A DNA stretch of 64,000 nt from Microbacteriaceae bacterium (GTDB taxonomy: Bacteria > Actinomycetota > Actinomycetes > Actinomycetales > Microbacteriaceae): NCBI GenBank assembly GCA_003852775.1, contig RDDZ01000106.1, positions 42,830 to 106,829 on the forward strand, in the 5' to 3' direction. Numbering within the stretch: position 1 is the stretch's first letter; each line of letters opens with the position of its first letter. Shown in pieces: positions 17,411 to 26,295 of this stretch. Made by a program: the position numbers and the translations under genes. The notes beneath the pieces were generated by a model. That model searched no databases and was not told the origin of the DNA. It saw nothing but the letters and a program-made list of their open reading frames with translations.

Positions 17411-17859
17411 TGCGTCGCGGCGTCCGGATCGGCGTCGACGTCGGCCGGGCCCGCGTCGGGGTGGCGCGCTGCGACCCCGACGGGCTCCTCGCGACACCCG
17501 TGGAGACCCTCCCGCGCGACGACCGCACCGTGGCATCCGTGCTCGCGCACGCGGCCGAGCTCGAGGCGATCGAGATCGTCGTCGGGCTGCCGCTCTCGTT
17601 GAGCGGCGCGGACACCCCGTCGACCGCGGACGCGCGCGATTTCGCGGCCGCGCTGGCGGCCGCGAGCGAGACGCCCGTCCGGCTCGTCGACGAGCGCATG
17701 AGCACCGTCACGGCGCAGCGTCAGCTGCACGCGACAGGCCGCAAGACCAAGGGCTCGCGCGCCGTCGTGGATCAGGTGGCCGCTGTTATCATCCTGCAGA
17801 ACGCCCTCGACTCCGAGCGGATGTCGGATCGTGCCCCCGGATCCGTCGTCCCCCGATGA
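17410..17859 (+). CDS. ruvX: RuvX/YqgF family pre-16S rRNA nuclease (putative Holliday junction resolvase)
   Basis: 149 residues, RNase H-like fold. The first catalytic Asp is in RIGVDVGRARVGVARCDPDG, the Glu-containing strand is VRLVDERMSTVTA, and the final Asp is in VVDQVAAVIILQNALD. Members process the 5' end of 16S rRNA, and resolvase activity has been reported for some. The ATG overlaps the alaS stop (TGATG), placing it in the alaS-ruvX-mltG-aroE chain common in actinobacteria. Confidence 0.92.
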   Translation: MRRGVRIGVDVGRARVGVARCDPDGLLATPVETLPRDDRTVASVLAHAAELEAIEIVVGLPLSLSGADTPSTADARDFAAALAAASETPVRLVDERMSTVTAQRQLHATGRKTKGSRAVVDQVAAVIILQNALDSERMSDRAPGSVVPR

Positions 17860-17872
17860 AGGACCCTTGAAC

Positions 17873-19147
17873 GTGGCCTCTGAACCGAGCTGGGACGACA
17901 TCTTCGGCCCCGGATCGACGAACCCGCCGGCGCCCGCACCGACGTCGTCCGCTTCCTCTCCGACGGCGCCTGTCACGGCCGGCACGGCGCAGCAGCCGCT
18001 GTCGCGCCGTGCGCTCCGCGAGGCCTCGAACGGCAGGGCCGGATCGCGCCCGCGCTCGAAGCGCACGCGTCGCGGCCGCGGCCCGTGGGGCTGGATCATC
18101 GCCGTGCTCGTCGTGCTCGGCCTGCTCATCGCGGGCGGTGTGTACGTCTGGAACACCTACGGCGAGAAGATCCAGGACGTGCTCGGCATCGCCCCGCCCA
18201 ACGACTACGAGGGCGAGGGCAACGGCGAGGAGGTGACGATCGTCATCGAACCCGGCGACATCGGCTCGGACGTCGCCACCAAGCTCGAGCGCGCGGGCGT
18301 CACCAAGACCTTCGATGCGTTCTACAAGCTGCTGCTCGCGGACTCGAGCATCACCTTCGAGCCGGGCAACTACCGGCTGCAGAAGGAGATGAGCGCAGCC
18401 GCGGCGCTGCGGGCCCTCCAGGACCCGGCGAACCGGATCATCAACCGCGTCACCATCCCCGAGGGGGTGAGCGCCGCGACGGCCCTCGAGCTCATCGCCG
18501 CCGCCACGGAGATCCCGCTCGAGGAGCTTCAGGCGGAGGCCGCGAACTTCACGCAGTTCGGCATCCCCGCGAACTCGCCGAGCATCGAGGGCTGGCTGTT
18601 CCCCGCGACGTACCAGTTCGATCCGGGCATGACCGCGAACGCGGCGGTCAAGATGCTCGTCGACCAGATGTTCGCGACCCTCGACGCCGCGGGCGTCGCC
18701 CCCGAGCGTCGCTTCACGGTGCTCACGATGGCGTCGATCGTTCAGCGCGAGTCCGGCCCGAACCTCGAGGACATGCCGAAGATCGCGCGCGTGTTCTACA
18801 ACCGGATCGACCGCGGCATGCTCCTGCAGTCGGACGCGACCGTGCACTACGGCCTCGGCGACATGTCGAGCGTGTGGACCTCGCCCGAGGAGCGCGCGGA
18901 CGCCTCGAACCCGTACAACACCTACGCCAACCCCGGGCTGCCGATCGGGCCGATCGGACTCCCGGGCGCCGACGCCATCAACGCGGCCGTGAACCCGGTC
19001 GACGGCACCTGGCTCTACTTCGTGACGGTCAACCTCAAGACGGGCGAGACGGTGTTCTCCAACACCCTCGCCGAGCACGACCGTGCCGCGAAGCAGCTGT
19101 ACGCGTGGTGCGAGGAGAGCGACGAGAACGCCGCCTACTGTGGCTGA
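17873..19147 (+). CDS. mltG: Endolytic murein transglycosylase MltG
   Basis: 424 residues. A disordered N-terminus (SEPSWDDIFGPGSTNPP..., then a basic stretch) is followed by one membrane anchor (residues about 75-97), a LysM-like part (VTIVIEPGDIGSDVATKLE) and the YceG catalytic domain, with PSIEGWLFPATYQF, MASIVQRESG and LLQSDATVHYGLG. MltG cuts nascent glycan strands and sets their length. GTG 17873 is preferred, with AAGGA 9 nt upstream; an in-frame GTG at 17831 would overlap ruvX by 29 nt and a TTG at 17867 is also possible. The conserved catalytic Glu is the second acidic position of the E-K-E motif; here the first is Gln, as in relatives. Confidence 0.93.
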   Translation: MASEPSWDDIFGPGSTNPPAPAPTSSASSPTAPVTAGTAQQPLSRRALREASNGRAGSRPRSKRTRRGRGPWGWIIAVLVVLGLLIAGGVYVWNTYGEKIQDVLGIAPPNDYEGEGNGEEVTIVIEPGDIGSDVATKLERAGVTKTFDAFYKLLLADSSITFEPGNYRLQKEMSAAAALRALQDPANRIINRVTIPEGVSAATALELIAAATEIPLEELQAEAANFTQFGIPANSPSIEGWLFPATYQFDPGMTANAAVKMLVDQMFATLDAAGVAPERRFTVLTMASIVQRESGPNLEDMPKIARVFYNRIDRGMLLQSDATVHYGLGDMSSVWTSPEERADASNPYNTYANPGLPIGPIGLPGADAINAAVNPVDGTWLYFVTVNLKTGETVFSNTLAEHDRAAKQLYAWCEESDENAAYCG

Positions 19148-19958
19148 GCGCACACGTCTCGCGGTGCTCGGCTCGCCCATCGGGCACTCCCGCTCGCCGC
19201 AGCTGCACCGGGCCGCGTACGCGGTGCTCGGCCTCGACTGGGACTACGACCGGATCGAGGTCGACGACGCCGGGCTGGCCGGCTTCCTCGCGGGCCTCGG
19301 CCCCGAGTGGCGCGGCCTCTCGCTCACGATGCCGCTCAAGCGGCGCGTCGCCGAGCTCGTGCCCGACGTCGACGACGTCGCCCGACGCACCCGCCAGGGC
19401 AACACGATCCTGCTCGACGCAGGCCGCCCGGTGAAGGCCTTCAACACCGACGTGCACGGGATCGTGCAGGCGTTCGCGGACGCCGGAGTCGCCGCCGCCT
19501 CCCGCGCCACCGTGCTGGGCGGGGGAGCGACCGCCGAGAGCGCCGTGCTCGCCCTCGAGAGCCTCGGAGCGGAGGTCACGGTCGCGGTGCGCGATGTCGC
19601 GAAGGTCGCCGCCTCCGGCAGCTTCCCGTCGGCGCGCATCGTCGCGCTCGGCCCCGACGCCGACGCCGCCCTCGCCGAGAGCGACGCCGCGGTCAGCACG
19701 ATCCCGCCCGGAGCGGAGTTCCCCGCGACGGTGGCCGACCTGGACACGCGCCAGACGCTCCTCGACGTCGCCTACGCGCCGTGGCCGACACCGCTCGCGG
19801 CGGCCTGGGCGGATGCCGGCGGCACGATCGTGCACGGCCTCGAGATGCTCCTCAACCAGGCCGTGCACCAGATCCGCATCTTCACGACGGGCGACGTCAC
19901 GACGCCGCTTCCTGACGAGGCGGCGGTCATCCGGACGATGCGCGCCGCTGTGGGATGA
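19140..19958 (+). CDS. aroE: Shikimate dehydrogenase
   Basis: 272 residues. Substrate-binding motif [17 protein letters not shown], catalytic Lys in TMPLKRRV, Asp in FNTDVHGI, nucleotide-binding strand [15 protein letters not shown], and the C-terminal [17 protein letters not shown]. It reduces 3-dehydroshikimate with NADPH. The GTG overlaps the mltG stop by 8 nt, so the gene follows mltG in the same transcript. It starts a run of five shikimate-pathway genes. Confidence 0.95.
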   Translation: MAERTRLAVLGSPIGHSRSPQLHRAAYAVLGLDWDYDRIEVDDAGLAGFLAGLGPEWRGLSLTMPLKRRVAELVPDVDDVARRTRQGNTILLDAGRPVKAFNTDVHGIVQAFADAGVAAASRATVLGGGATAESAVLALESLGAEVTVAVRDVAKVAASGSFPSARIVALGPDADAALAESDAAVSTIPPGAEFPATVADLDTRQTLLDVAYAPWPTPLAAAWADAGGTIVHGLEMLLNQAVHQIRIFTTGDVTTPLPDEAAVIRTMRAAVG

Positions 19959-19966
19959 TCGAAGGC

Positions 19967-21166
19967 ATGCTGCGTTGGTTGACGGCGGGTGAGTCGCACG
20001 GACCCGAACTGGTGGCCATTCTCGAGGGGATGCCGGCCGATGTGCCGGTGCTCCCGGAGCAGATCCAGGCGGATCTGCAGCGCCGGAAGCTCGGCTACGG
20101 GCGCGGTTCCCGCCAGAAGTTCGAAGAGGACGAGCTCTCGATCTCGGGGGGCATCCGCTTCGGCCGCACGATGGGCGGTCCGATCGCCCTGCGCATCGGC
20201 AACACCGAGTGGCCGCGGTGGGTCGACGTCATGTCGGCGACGCCCGTCGACCTCGAGACCCTCCCGAAGGGTCGCGGGGCCGCGCTCACGCGTCCGCGGC
20301 CCGGGCACGCCGACCTCGTCGGCATGCAGAAGTACGACTTCCCGGAGGCGCGCAACGTGCTCGAGCGCGCGAGCGCCCGCGAGACGGCCGCGCGCGTCGC
20401 GCTCGGAGCGGTCGCACGCGCTTTCCTCGGCGAGCTCGGCATCCGCCTCGTCGCCCACACGCTCTCGATCGAGACGGTGCGGGTCCCCGAGGACGCTCCC
20501 GTTCCGACGCCGGACGACGTCGACACGCTCGACGCCGATCCGCTGCGCTGCTTCGACCCCGCGACCTCGGAGGCCATGGTCGCGCGGATCGACCGCGCGC
20601 ACGACGAAGGGGACACGCTCGGCGGCATCGTCGAGGTGCTCGCCTACGGGGTGCCCCCGGGGCTCGGGAGCTACGTGCACTGGGATCGCCGCCTCGACGC
20701 GCAGCTGGCCGCTGCTCTCATGAGCATCCAGGCCGTCAAGGGCGTCGAGGTCGGCGACGGCTTCGAGACCACGCGGCGGCCCGGATCGCGGGCCCACGAC
20801 GAGATGTTCCCGGGCGATGGCCGTATCGTGCGCACGACGGATCGCGCGGGCGGCACCGAGGGCGGCATGTCGACGGGTGACGTGCTGCGCGTGCGCGCGG
20901 GCATGAAGCCCATCGCGACGGTCCCGCACGCGCTCCGCACGGTCGACGTCGCCACGGGCGAGGCCGCGCAGGCGCACCACCAGCGCTCCGACGTGTGCGC
21001 CGTGCCTGCCTCGGGCGTCGTGGCGGAGGCGATGGTCGCGCTCGTGCTCGCGAACTCGGTGCTCGAGAAGTTCGGCGGCGACTCGGTGGGCGAGACGAAG
21101 CGCAACCTCGAGGCGTACCTCGCCGCGATCCCGGACGCGCTGCGCACCGGTTCCGTCACGGCATGA
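19967..21166 (+). CDS. aroC: Chorismate synthase
   Basis: 399 residues from ATG 19967. Begins [20 protein letters not shown], with the FMN/EPSP-binding features [34 protein letters not shown] and [16 protein letters not shown]. The alternative ATG 19955 overlaps the aroE stop (ATGA) and would add MIEG. I favour 19967 because the conserved N-terminus begins there, but coupling would fit 19955. It converts EPSP to chorismate, the branch point for Trp, Phe and Tyr. The TGA overlaps the aroK ATG. Confidence 0.95.
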   Translation: MLRWLTAGESHGPELVAILEGMPADVPVLPEQIQADLQRRKLGYGRGSRQKFEEDELSISGGIRFGRTMGGPIALRIGNTEWPRWVDVMSATPVDLETLPKGRGAALTRPRPGHADLVGMQKYDFPEARNVLERASARETAARVALGAVARAFLGELGIRLVAHTLSIETVRVPEDAPVPTPDDVDTLDADPLRCFDPATSEAMVARIDRAHDEGDTLGGIVEVLAYGVPPGLGSYVHWDRRLDAQLAAALMSIQAVKGVEVGDGFETTRRPGSRAHDEMFPGDGRIVRTTDRAGGTEGGMSTGDVLRVRAGMKPIATVPHALRTVDVATGEAAQAHHQRSDVCAVPASGVVAEAMVALVLANSVLEKFGGDSVGETKRNLEAYLAAIPDALRTGSVTA

Positions 21167-21675
21167 CCGGGCCGCTCGCCGTCTTCATCGGTCCCATGGG
21201 CGCCGGAAAGACCCGGGTCGGCAAGCGCGTCGCCCAGGCGCTCGAGGTGCCGTTCACCGACACCGACAAGGTCATCGTCCAGCAGCACGGACCGATCGCG
21301 GACATCTTCGACCAGCACGGGGAGCCGCACTTCCGCGCCCTCGAGCGCGACGTCGTGCACGAGGCGCTCCAGGGCGGCGGCGTCGTGTCGCTCGGCGGGG
21401 GAGCCGTGCTCGACGAGGCCACGCGCGCCGAGCTGCGCGAGCTCCCCGTCGTGTACCTCACGATCTCCGTGGATGCCGTGGCATCGCGGCTCGGCGACGG
21501 CAAGCGCCCGCTCGTGCGCGGCGGCGTGGACGACTGGCAGCGCATCTTCGACGCCCGCCGTCCGGTCTACGAGGGCCTCGCCAGCGTCACCTTCGACACC
21601 TCGCGCCTCCCGATCGACCGGATCGCACAGGACGTCGTCGTCTGGATCGAACGCAACGGACTGGAGTCCCGATGA
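21163..21675 (+). CDS. aroK: Shikimate kinase
   Basis: 170 residues. P-loop [17 protein letters not shown] at the N-terminus, shikimate-binding [11 protein letters not shown] and FRALERDVV, the GGG motif [12 protein letters not shown], and the lid region [14 protein letters not shown]. It phosphorylates shikimate at C3. ATG overlaps the aroC stop and its TGA overlaps the aroB ATG, so aroC-aroK-aroB are tightly coupled. Confidence 0.95.
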   Translation: MTGPLAVFIGPMGAGKTRVGKRVAQALEVPFTDTDKVIVQQHGPIADIFDQHGEPHFRALERDVVHEALQGGGVVSLGGGAVLDEATRAELRELPVVYLTISVDAVASRLGDGKRPLVRGGVDDWQRIFDARRPVYEGLASVTFDTSRLPIDRIAQDVVVWIERNGLESR

Positions 21676-22763
21676 CCGAGACCACCGTCATCCCCGTGAA
21701 GGGAACGGACGGCATGAAGGACTACGCGGTGCATGTCGGCCGCGGCATCCTCGGCACCCTGGGGGAGCTCCTGCCTCCGCGCGCCGAGAAGGTGCTCATC
21801 GTGCACGCACCCGCGCTCGGTGCCCGCGCCGAGGCGCTTCGCGAACAGCTCGCGGGATCGGGGGAGCGTCAGGTCATGCTCGCCGAGATCCCGGATGCCG
21901 AGGGCGCCAAGCGCGTCGAGGTCGCCGCGTTCCTGTGGCAGATCCTCGGCCAGACCGACTTCACCCGGAGCGACGCCATCGTCGGTCTCGGGGGCGGCGC
22001 CACGACCGATCTCGCGGGCTTCGTCGCAGCCACCTGGCTGCGCGGCATCGCCGTCGTGCAGGTTCCGACGACGGTGCTCGGCATGGTCGATGCGGCGGTC
22101 GGCGGCAAGACGGGCATCAACACCGCCGAGGGCAAGAACCTCGTCGGGGCCTTCTGGGCGCCGCGCGCCGTGCTGTGCGACCTCGAGCTGCTCGACACCC
22201 TTCCGCGGAACGAGATCCTCGCCGGCTACGCGGAGGTCGTGAAGGCGGGCTTCATCTCCGAACCCGAGATCCTCGAGATCGTCGAGGCCGATCCGGCGCG
22301 CGCGACCGACCCGACGACGCCCGAGTTCCGCCGCGCGGTGGAGCTCGCGATCGCCATGAAGGCGCGCGTCGTGGGGGAGGACTTCACCGAGCAGGGCCTC
22401 CGCGAGATCCTCAACTACGGCCACACCCTCGGTCACGCGATCGAGCACGCCGAGCGCTACCGCTGGCGTCACGGGGCGGCCATCTCGATCGGCATGGTCT
22501 TCGCCGCCGAGCTTTCGCGGCTCACCCGCCACCTCTCGGACGAGGCCGTGGACCGCCACCGCCGCATCCTCGACTCACTCGACCTGCCGACCACCTACCC
22601 GGCGGGGCGCTGGCCGACGCTTCTCGCGACGATGCGTCGCGACAAGAAGGCCCGTGGCGCGCTCCTGCGGTTCGTCGTGCTCGACGACATCGGCCGCCCG
22701 ACGACGCTGCAGGGCCCCGACGAGTCCCTGCTGTTCTCCGCCTACCAGGAGATCGCGAGCTGA
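21672..22763 (+). CDS. aroB: 3-dehydroquinate synthase
   Basis: 363 residues. NAD-binding GLGGGATTDLAGFVAATWLRG, the QVPTTVLGMVDAAVGGKTGIN segment, zinc-ligand region NYGHTLGHAIEHAERYRWRHG and DKKARGALLRFVVLDDIG. It cyclises DAHP to 3-dehydroquinate. ATGA overlap with aroK. A 21-nt gap with a -10-like hexamer separates it from aroQ. Confidence 0.96.
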   Translation: MTETTVIPVKGTDGMKDYAVHVGRGILGTLGELLPPRAEKVLIVHAPALGARAEALREQLAGSGERQVMLAEIPDAEGAKRVEVAAFLWQILGQTDFTRSDAIVGLGGGATTDLAGFVAATWLRGIAVVQVPTTVLGMVDAAVGGKTGINTAEGKNLVGAFWAPRAVLCDLELLDTLPRNEILAGYAEVVKAGFISEPEILEIVEADPARATDPTTPEFRRAVELAIAMKARVVGEDFTEQGLREILNYGHTLGHAIEHAERYRWRHGAAISIGMVFAAELSRLTRHLSDEAVDRHRRILDSLDLPTTYPAGRWPTLLATMRRDKKARGALLRFVVLDDIGRPTTLQGPDESLLFSAYQEIAS

Positions 22764-22772
22764 CGGCGTCGA

Positions 22773-22778
22773 TAGGCT
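22773..22778 (+). promoter_or_regulatory. Predicted -10 (TAGGCT) for a leaderless aroQ transcript
   Basis: TAGGCT ends 6 nt before the aroQ ATG (22785). No clear ribosome-binding site precedes the ATG. Confidence 0.4.
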
Positions 22779-22784
22779 GAAGCC

Positions 22785-23222
22785 ATGTCGCGCGTGATGG
22801 TGCTCAACGGACCCAACCTCGGCCGCCTCGGCAGTCGCGAGCCCGACGTCTACGGCAACCAGGACCTCTCCGCTCTCCGCGTGCTGCTGGTCGAGAAGGC
22901 GGCGGAGGGGGTCGAGATCGACCTGCGCCAGACCGACGACGAGGCCGAGCTCGTGCACTGGCTCCACGAGGCCGTCGACGCGCGCACGCCCGTCATCCTC
23001 AACCCCGCAGCGTTCACGCATTACAGCTACGCCCTGCGTGACGCGGCCGCCCTCGTGACGAAGGCCGGCATCCCGCTCGTCGAGGTGCACATCTCGAACC
23101 CTCACGCGCGGGAGGAGTTCCGGCACCGCAGCGTCATCTCGGGCATCGCGACGGGCGTCATCGCCGGCTTCGGTTTCGACTCCTACGTGCTCGCGCTCGA
23201 GGCCGTGCGTCGCGCGGGCTAG
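22785..23222 (+). CDS. aroQ: Type II 3-dehydroquinate dehydratase
   Basis: 145 residues, normal for the dodecameric type II enzyme. Motifs: VMVLNGPNLGRLGSREPDVYG (catalytic Tyr in the VYG segment with the flexible Arg nearby), NPAAFTHYSYALRDA, EVHISNPHAREEFRHRS (catalytic His) and GVIAGFGFDSYVLAL. It dehydrates 3-dehydroquinate to 3-dehydroshikimate and so links AroB to AroE. It may have its own leaderless promoter in addition to read-through from aroB. Confidence 0.96.
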   Translation: MSRVMVLNGPNLGRLGSREPDVYGNQDLSALRVLLVEKAAEGVEIDLRQTDDEAELVHWLHEAVDARTPVILNPAAFTHYSYALRDAAALVTKAGIPLVEVHISNPHAREEFRHRSVISGIATGVIAGFGFDSYVLALEAVRRAG

Positions 23223-23229
23223 CGGTCGT

Positions 23230-23235
23230 TACACT
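23230..23235 (+). promoter_or_regulatory. Probable -10 (TACACT) for efp-nusB
   Basis: TACACT lies 8 nt after the aroQ stop and 53 nt before the efp ATG. The -35 is not recognisable. Confidence 0.35.
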
Positions 23236-23288
23236 CGTACGGGCGCATCCGCCCCGACAGATCCCACGAAACGGAACAGCGAACAAGC

Positions 23289-23846
23289 ATGGCCACGACG
23301 AACGACATCAAGAACGGCAGCGTCCTCAACATCGACGGACAGCTCTGGAACGTGGTCGAGTTCCAGCACGTGAAGCCCGGCAAGGGCGGTGCCTTCGTCC
23401 GCACCAAGCTCAAGAACGTGCGCTCCGGCAAGGTCGTCGACCGCACCTTCAACGCGGGCACCAAGATCGACTTCGCGACGGTCGACCGCCGCGACTACCA
23501 GTACCTCTACAACGACGGCACGAGCTTCGTCTTCATGGACCAGACGGACTACGACCAGATCTCGGTGAGCCCGGAGATCGTCGGCGACGCCGCCAACTTC
23601 ATGCTCGAGAACCAGCAGGTGCAGATCGCGCTGCACGACGGCGAGCCGCTCTACGTCGAGCTCCCCGCATCGGTCGTGCTCGAGGTCACCTACACCGAGC
23701 CGGGCCTCCAGGGCGACCGCTCGAGCGCCGGCACCAAGCCCGCGACGCTCGAGACCGGCTACGAGATCCAGGTGCCGCTCTTCCTCGAGACCGGCACGAA
23801 GGTCAAGGTGGACACCCGCTCGGGCGACTACCTCGGCCGCGTCTGA
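23289..23846 (+). CDS. efp: Translation elongation factor P
   Basis: 185 residues, three-domain EF-P. The domain I loop reads [14 protein letters not shown], with the tip Lys at residue 32. The C-terminal signature [20 protein letters not shown] is intact. EF-P rescues ribosomes at polyproline. The actinobacterial subfamily, as I recall, usually carries an unmodified PGKGP loop; here the last Pro is Gly (see findings). No EpmA/EpmB modification genes are visible in the window. It is followed after 5 nt by nusB. Confidence 0.96.
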   Translation: MATTNDIKNGSVLNIDGQLWNVVEFQHVKPGKGGAFVRTKLKNVRSGKVVDRTFNAGTKIDFATVDRRDYQYLYNDGTSFVFMDQTDYDQISVSPEIVGDAANFMLENQQVQIALHDGEPLYVELPASVVLEVTYTEPGLQGDRSSAGTKPATLETGYEIQVPLFLETGTKVKVDTRSGDYLGRV

Positions 23847-23851
23847 CCCCG

Positions 23852-24262
23852 GTGAGCGCACGCACCAAGGCCCGCAAGCGGGCTATCGACCTCCTCTACG
23901 GCGCCGACCTCCGGGAGCGCTCCCTCGCGGACGCCCTCGTCGAGGAGCAGCGCCGCGCCGCCACGCAGCCGGCCCGCGAGGCGTCCTGGCGCTACGCGCG
24001 CGAGATCGTCGAGGGTGTCGACGAGCACCGTGAGGCGATCGACGCCGCGATCGCGGAGCACGCCCACGGCTGGACCCTCGAGCGCATGCCCGTGCTCGAC
24101 CGTGCGATCCTCCGCGCGGCCGCGTGGGAGATCCTGCACAACGACGAGGTGCCGGATGCCGTGGCGATCTCGGAGGCCGTGCAGCTCGCGGGAGAGCTCT
24201 CCACCGACGACTCCGCGGGCTTCGTGAACGGCGTGCTCTCGGCCATCGCGCGCGACCGCTGA
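23852..24262 (+). CDS. nusB: Transcription antitermination factor NusB
   Basis: 136 residues, all-helical. Family features: SARTKARKRAIDLLYGADLRE, ASWRYAREIVEGVDEHREAID and VLDRAILRAAAWEIL, with C-terminal [17 protein letters not shown]. NusB with S10 (NusE) binds boxA in rRNA leaders. GTG start 5 nt after the efp stop. It is followed by a hairpin that probably ends the aro-efp-nusB transcript. Confidence 0.95.
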   Translation: MSARTKARKRAIDLLYGADLRERSLADALVEEQRRAATQPAREASWRYAREIVEGVDEHREAIDAAIAEHAHGWTLERMPVLDRAILRAAAWEILHNDEVPDAVAISEAVQLAGELSTDDSAGFVNGVLSAIARDR

Positions 24263-24268
24263 CGCCTG

Positions 24269-24290
24269 CATGACGCCGTGTGGCGTCATG
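24269..24290 (+). terminator. Hairpin terminator after nusB
   Basis: Perfect 9-bp stem CATGACGCC / GGCGTCATG with a GTGT loop, starting 6 nt after the nusB stop and followed by TTTCA. It fits a short intrinsic terminator between nusB and the ABC transporter genes. Confidence 0.65.
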
Positions 24291-24336
24291 TTTCACTGCG
24301 TGACAGCCCGCTTTGCGGGCGGTTCCCGCGGTTCCC

Positions 24337-24342
24337 TACCGT
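24337..24342 (+). promoter_or_regulatory. Predicted -10 (TACCGT) for a leaderless ABC importer operon
   Basis: TACCGT lies exactly 7 nt before the GTG at 24350, with a possible -35 TTGCGG at 24313-24318 (18-nt spacer). This is one of the few places where both boxes can be proposed. Confidence 0.45.
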
Positions 24343-24349
24343 CGAGCGC

Positions 24350-25204
24350 GTGACCGTCGCAGAAGCTCCCGTCGTCCCCGCGCTGCCCGTGCGCATCTCG
24401 GGCGTGGGCCGCCGCTTCCCGACGCCCGACGGCGGCGACCGTGTCGTCCTGCGCGACATCGACCTCGGCATCCGCGCGGGCGAGATCGTCGCGCTGCTCG
24501 GCGCCTCGGGGTGCGGCAAGTCGACCCTCCTGCGGCTCATCTCCGGCCTCGACCGCGCCGATGCCGGCGAGCTCGCGATCGGCGACTCGCCCGTGGCCGT
24601 CGTGGATCAGCGCTGCGCCGTCGCGTTCCAGGAGCCCCGCCTCCTGCCGTGGCGCACGATCGCGCGCAACGTCGAGCTCGGGCTCCCGCGCGGCACCGAC
24701 AAGGCCGCGGGGCGCGCACGCGTCGCCGAGCTGCTGCGGCTCGTGCAGCTCGACCACGCGGCGAACCTGCGCCCCCGCCAGATCTCCGGCGGCATGGCGC
24801 AGCGCGCCTCGCTCGCCCGCGCCCTCGCGCGCAACCCGCGCGTGCTGCTGCTCGACGAGCCGTTCGGGGCGCTCGACGCGCTCACGCGGCTCACGATGCA
24901 GGACCTGCTGCTCGACATCCACGCCGCGGAGCCCACGACGATCGTGCTCGTCACCCACGACGTCGACGAGGCGCTGCAGCTCGCCGACCGGATCGTGCTG
25001 CTCGGCTCCGATGACACGGCCCCGGGCGCGACCATCCGGCGTGTGCTCGAGGTCGGTAAGAAGCGCCCACGCGACCGCGGCGACGCGCAGCTCGCCATCC
25101 TGCGCGCCGAACTGCTCTCGCTCCTGGGCGTCGAGAGCCACCACCCCGAGGACTACATCACCAAGGCGATCAAGGCGCAGCGCGCGAAGCGCGCCGGCGC
25201 CTGA
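24350..25204 (+). CDS. ABC importer ATPase, sulfonate/nitrate/taurine type (SsuB-like)
   Basis: 284 residues. Walker A LLGASGCGKSTLLRLISGLDRADAG is visible near residue 55, the Q-loop at AFQEPRLLPWRTIARN, signature ISGGMAQRASLARAL, Walker B VLLLDEPFGALDALTR and the His switch VLVTHDVDEAL. The QEPRLLPW segment is typical of the SsuB/TauB/NrtD group. It powers uptake of a small organic anion, probably an alkanesulfonate. GTG 24350 was chosen by the 7-nt distance from a -10 hexamer; the frame is open upstream but runs into the terminator. Binding protein and permease follow. Confidence 0.9.
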   Translation: MTVAEAPVVPALPVRISGVGRRFPTPDGGDRVVLRDIDLGIRAGEIVALLGASGCGKSTLLRLISGLDRADAGELAIGDSPVAVVDQRCAVAFQEPRLLPWRTIARNVELGLPRGTDKAAGRARVAELLRLVQLDHAANLRPRQISGGMAQRASLARALARNPRVLLLDEPFGALDALTRLTMQDLLLDIHAAEPTTIVLVTHDVDEALQLADRIVLLGSDDTAPGATIRRVLEVGKKRPRDRGDAQLAILRAELLSLLGVESHHPEDYITKAIKAQRAKRAGA

Positions 25205-25243
25205 CCCTCCGATCGATCACCACCCCCACAGCAGAGGATCACC

Positions 25244-26269
25244 ATGAAGAAGAGCATCCTGGCCGCAGCAGCGGCCGCCGTCGCCGCCACGCTCGCCCTG
25301 TCGGGCTGCGTCGCGGGAGAGGGCACGCCCGCCGCCGCCGACAAGCCCTCGGAGGAGGGCTGGAGCGCCACGACCCTCAACATCGACTTCGCGACCTACA
25401 ACCCGCTGAGCCTCATCATCAAGGACCAGGGCTGGCTCGAGGAGGCGCTCGGCGACGACGTCACCGTGAACTGGGTGCAGTCGGCCGGCTCCAACAAGGC
25501 CAACGAGGCGCTGCGCGCCGGGGCGATCGACGTGGGTTCGACGGCCGGCTCGGCCGCGCTCCTCGCGCGCTCGAACGGCTCGCCCATCAAGGTCATCGAC
25601 ATCTACAGCCAGCCCAACTGGGCCGCGATCCTCGTGCCCGCGGACTCGGGGATCAGCTCCGTCGAGGAGCTCAAGGGCAAGCACATCGCAGCCACGAAGG
25701 GCACCGACCCCTACTTCTTCCTCCTGCAGACGCTCGAGGAGCACGGTCTGACCCTCGACGACGTGGTCGTCGAGAACCTGCAGCACGCGGACGGCAAGGC
25801 CGCGATCGAGGCCGGTGCGGTCGACGCGTGGTCGGGCCTCGACCCGCTGCTCTCGACGAGCGTCGCCAACGGCGCGTCGAAGATCATCTACGACAACATC
25901 GACTTCAACAGCTACGGCTTCCTCAACGCGACCGAGGACTTCATCGAGAACCACGCCGACCTCGCGCAGCTCGTCGTGAACGCCTACGAGAAGGCCCGCG
26001 CCTGGGCCGTCGAGAACCCCGAGGAGACCGCCGAGATCCTCGCCGAGGTCGCGGGCATCGACATCGCGATCGCGACCGCCGTGATCGCCGACCGCACCAA
26101 CCTCGAGGTCGACCCGGTGCCCGGCCAGGCGCAGCTCGACGTGCTCGCGATCATCGGTCCGGTGTTCGTCGAGGCGGGCGACGTGCCGAACCAGGGCGCG
26201 ATCGACGACGCCCTCGCGTCGCTGCTCGAGCCGAAGTTCGCGAAGGCGGCCGACCCGAGCGCCCTCTGA
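25244..26269 (+). CDS. ABC importer substrate-binding lipoprotein (SsuA/NrtA-like)
   Basis: 341 residues. A lipoprotein signal peptide (MKKSILAAAAAAVAATLALSGC, lipobox LSGC with Cys at 22) is followed by a type II periplasmic-binding fold: LNIDFATYNPLSLIIKDQGW, NEALRAGAIDVGSTAGSAALLA, SSVEELKGKHIAATKGTDPY. Members bind aliphatic sulfonates, taurine or nitrate; the ligand cannot be read from the sequence. Lgt, encoded at 52.9 kb, would lipidate the Cys. No desulfonating monooxygenase lies nearby to fix the substrate. Confidence 0.9.
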   Translation: MKKSILAAAAAAVAATLALSGCVAGEGTPAAADKPSEEGWSATTLNIDFATYNPLSLIIKDQGWLEEALGDDVTVNWVQSAGSNKANEALRAGAIDVGSTAGSAALLARSNGSPIKVIDIYSQPNWAAILVPADSGISSVEELKGKHIAATKGTDPYFFLLQTLEEHGLTLDDVVVENLQHADGKAAIEAGAVDAWSGLDPLLSTSVANGASKIIYDNIDFNSYGFLNATEDFIENHADLAQLVVNAYEKARAWAVENPEETAEILAEVAGIDIAIATAVIADRTNLEVDPVPGQAQLDVLAIIGPVFVEAGDVPNQGAIDDALASLLEPKFAKAADPSAL

Positions 26270-26295
26270 GGCCCCGGGGGAACGGACATCATCCG

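Noticed and set aside
22375..22385. Repeated GGGGGAG/GGGGAG stretches (for example 1880, 22375, 47200, 52490)
   Set aside because: They are Gly-Glu/Gly-Ala codon runs within genes in a GC-rich genome, not a dispersed repeat.
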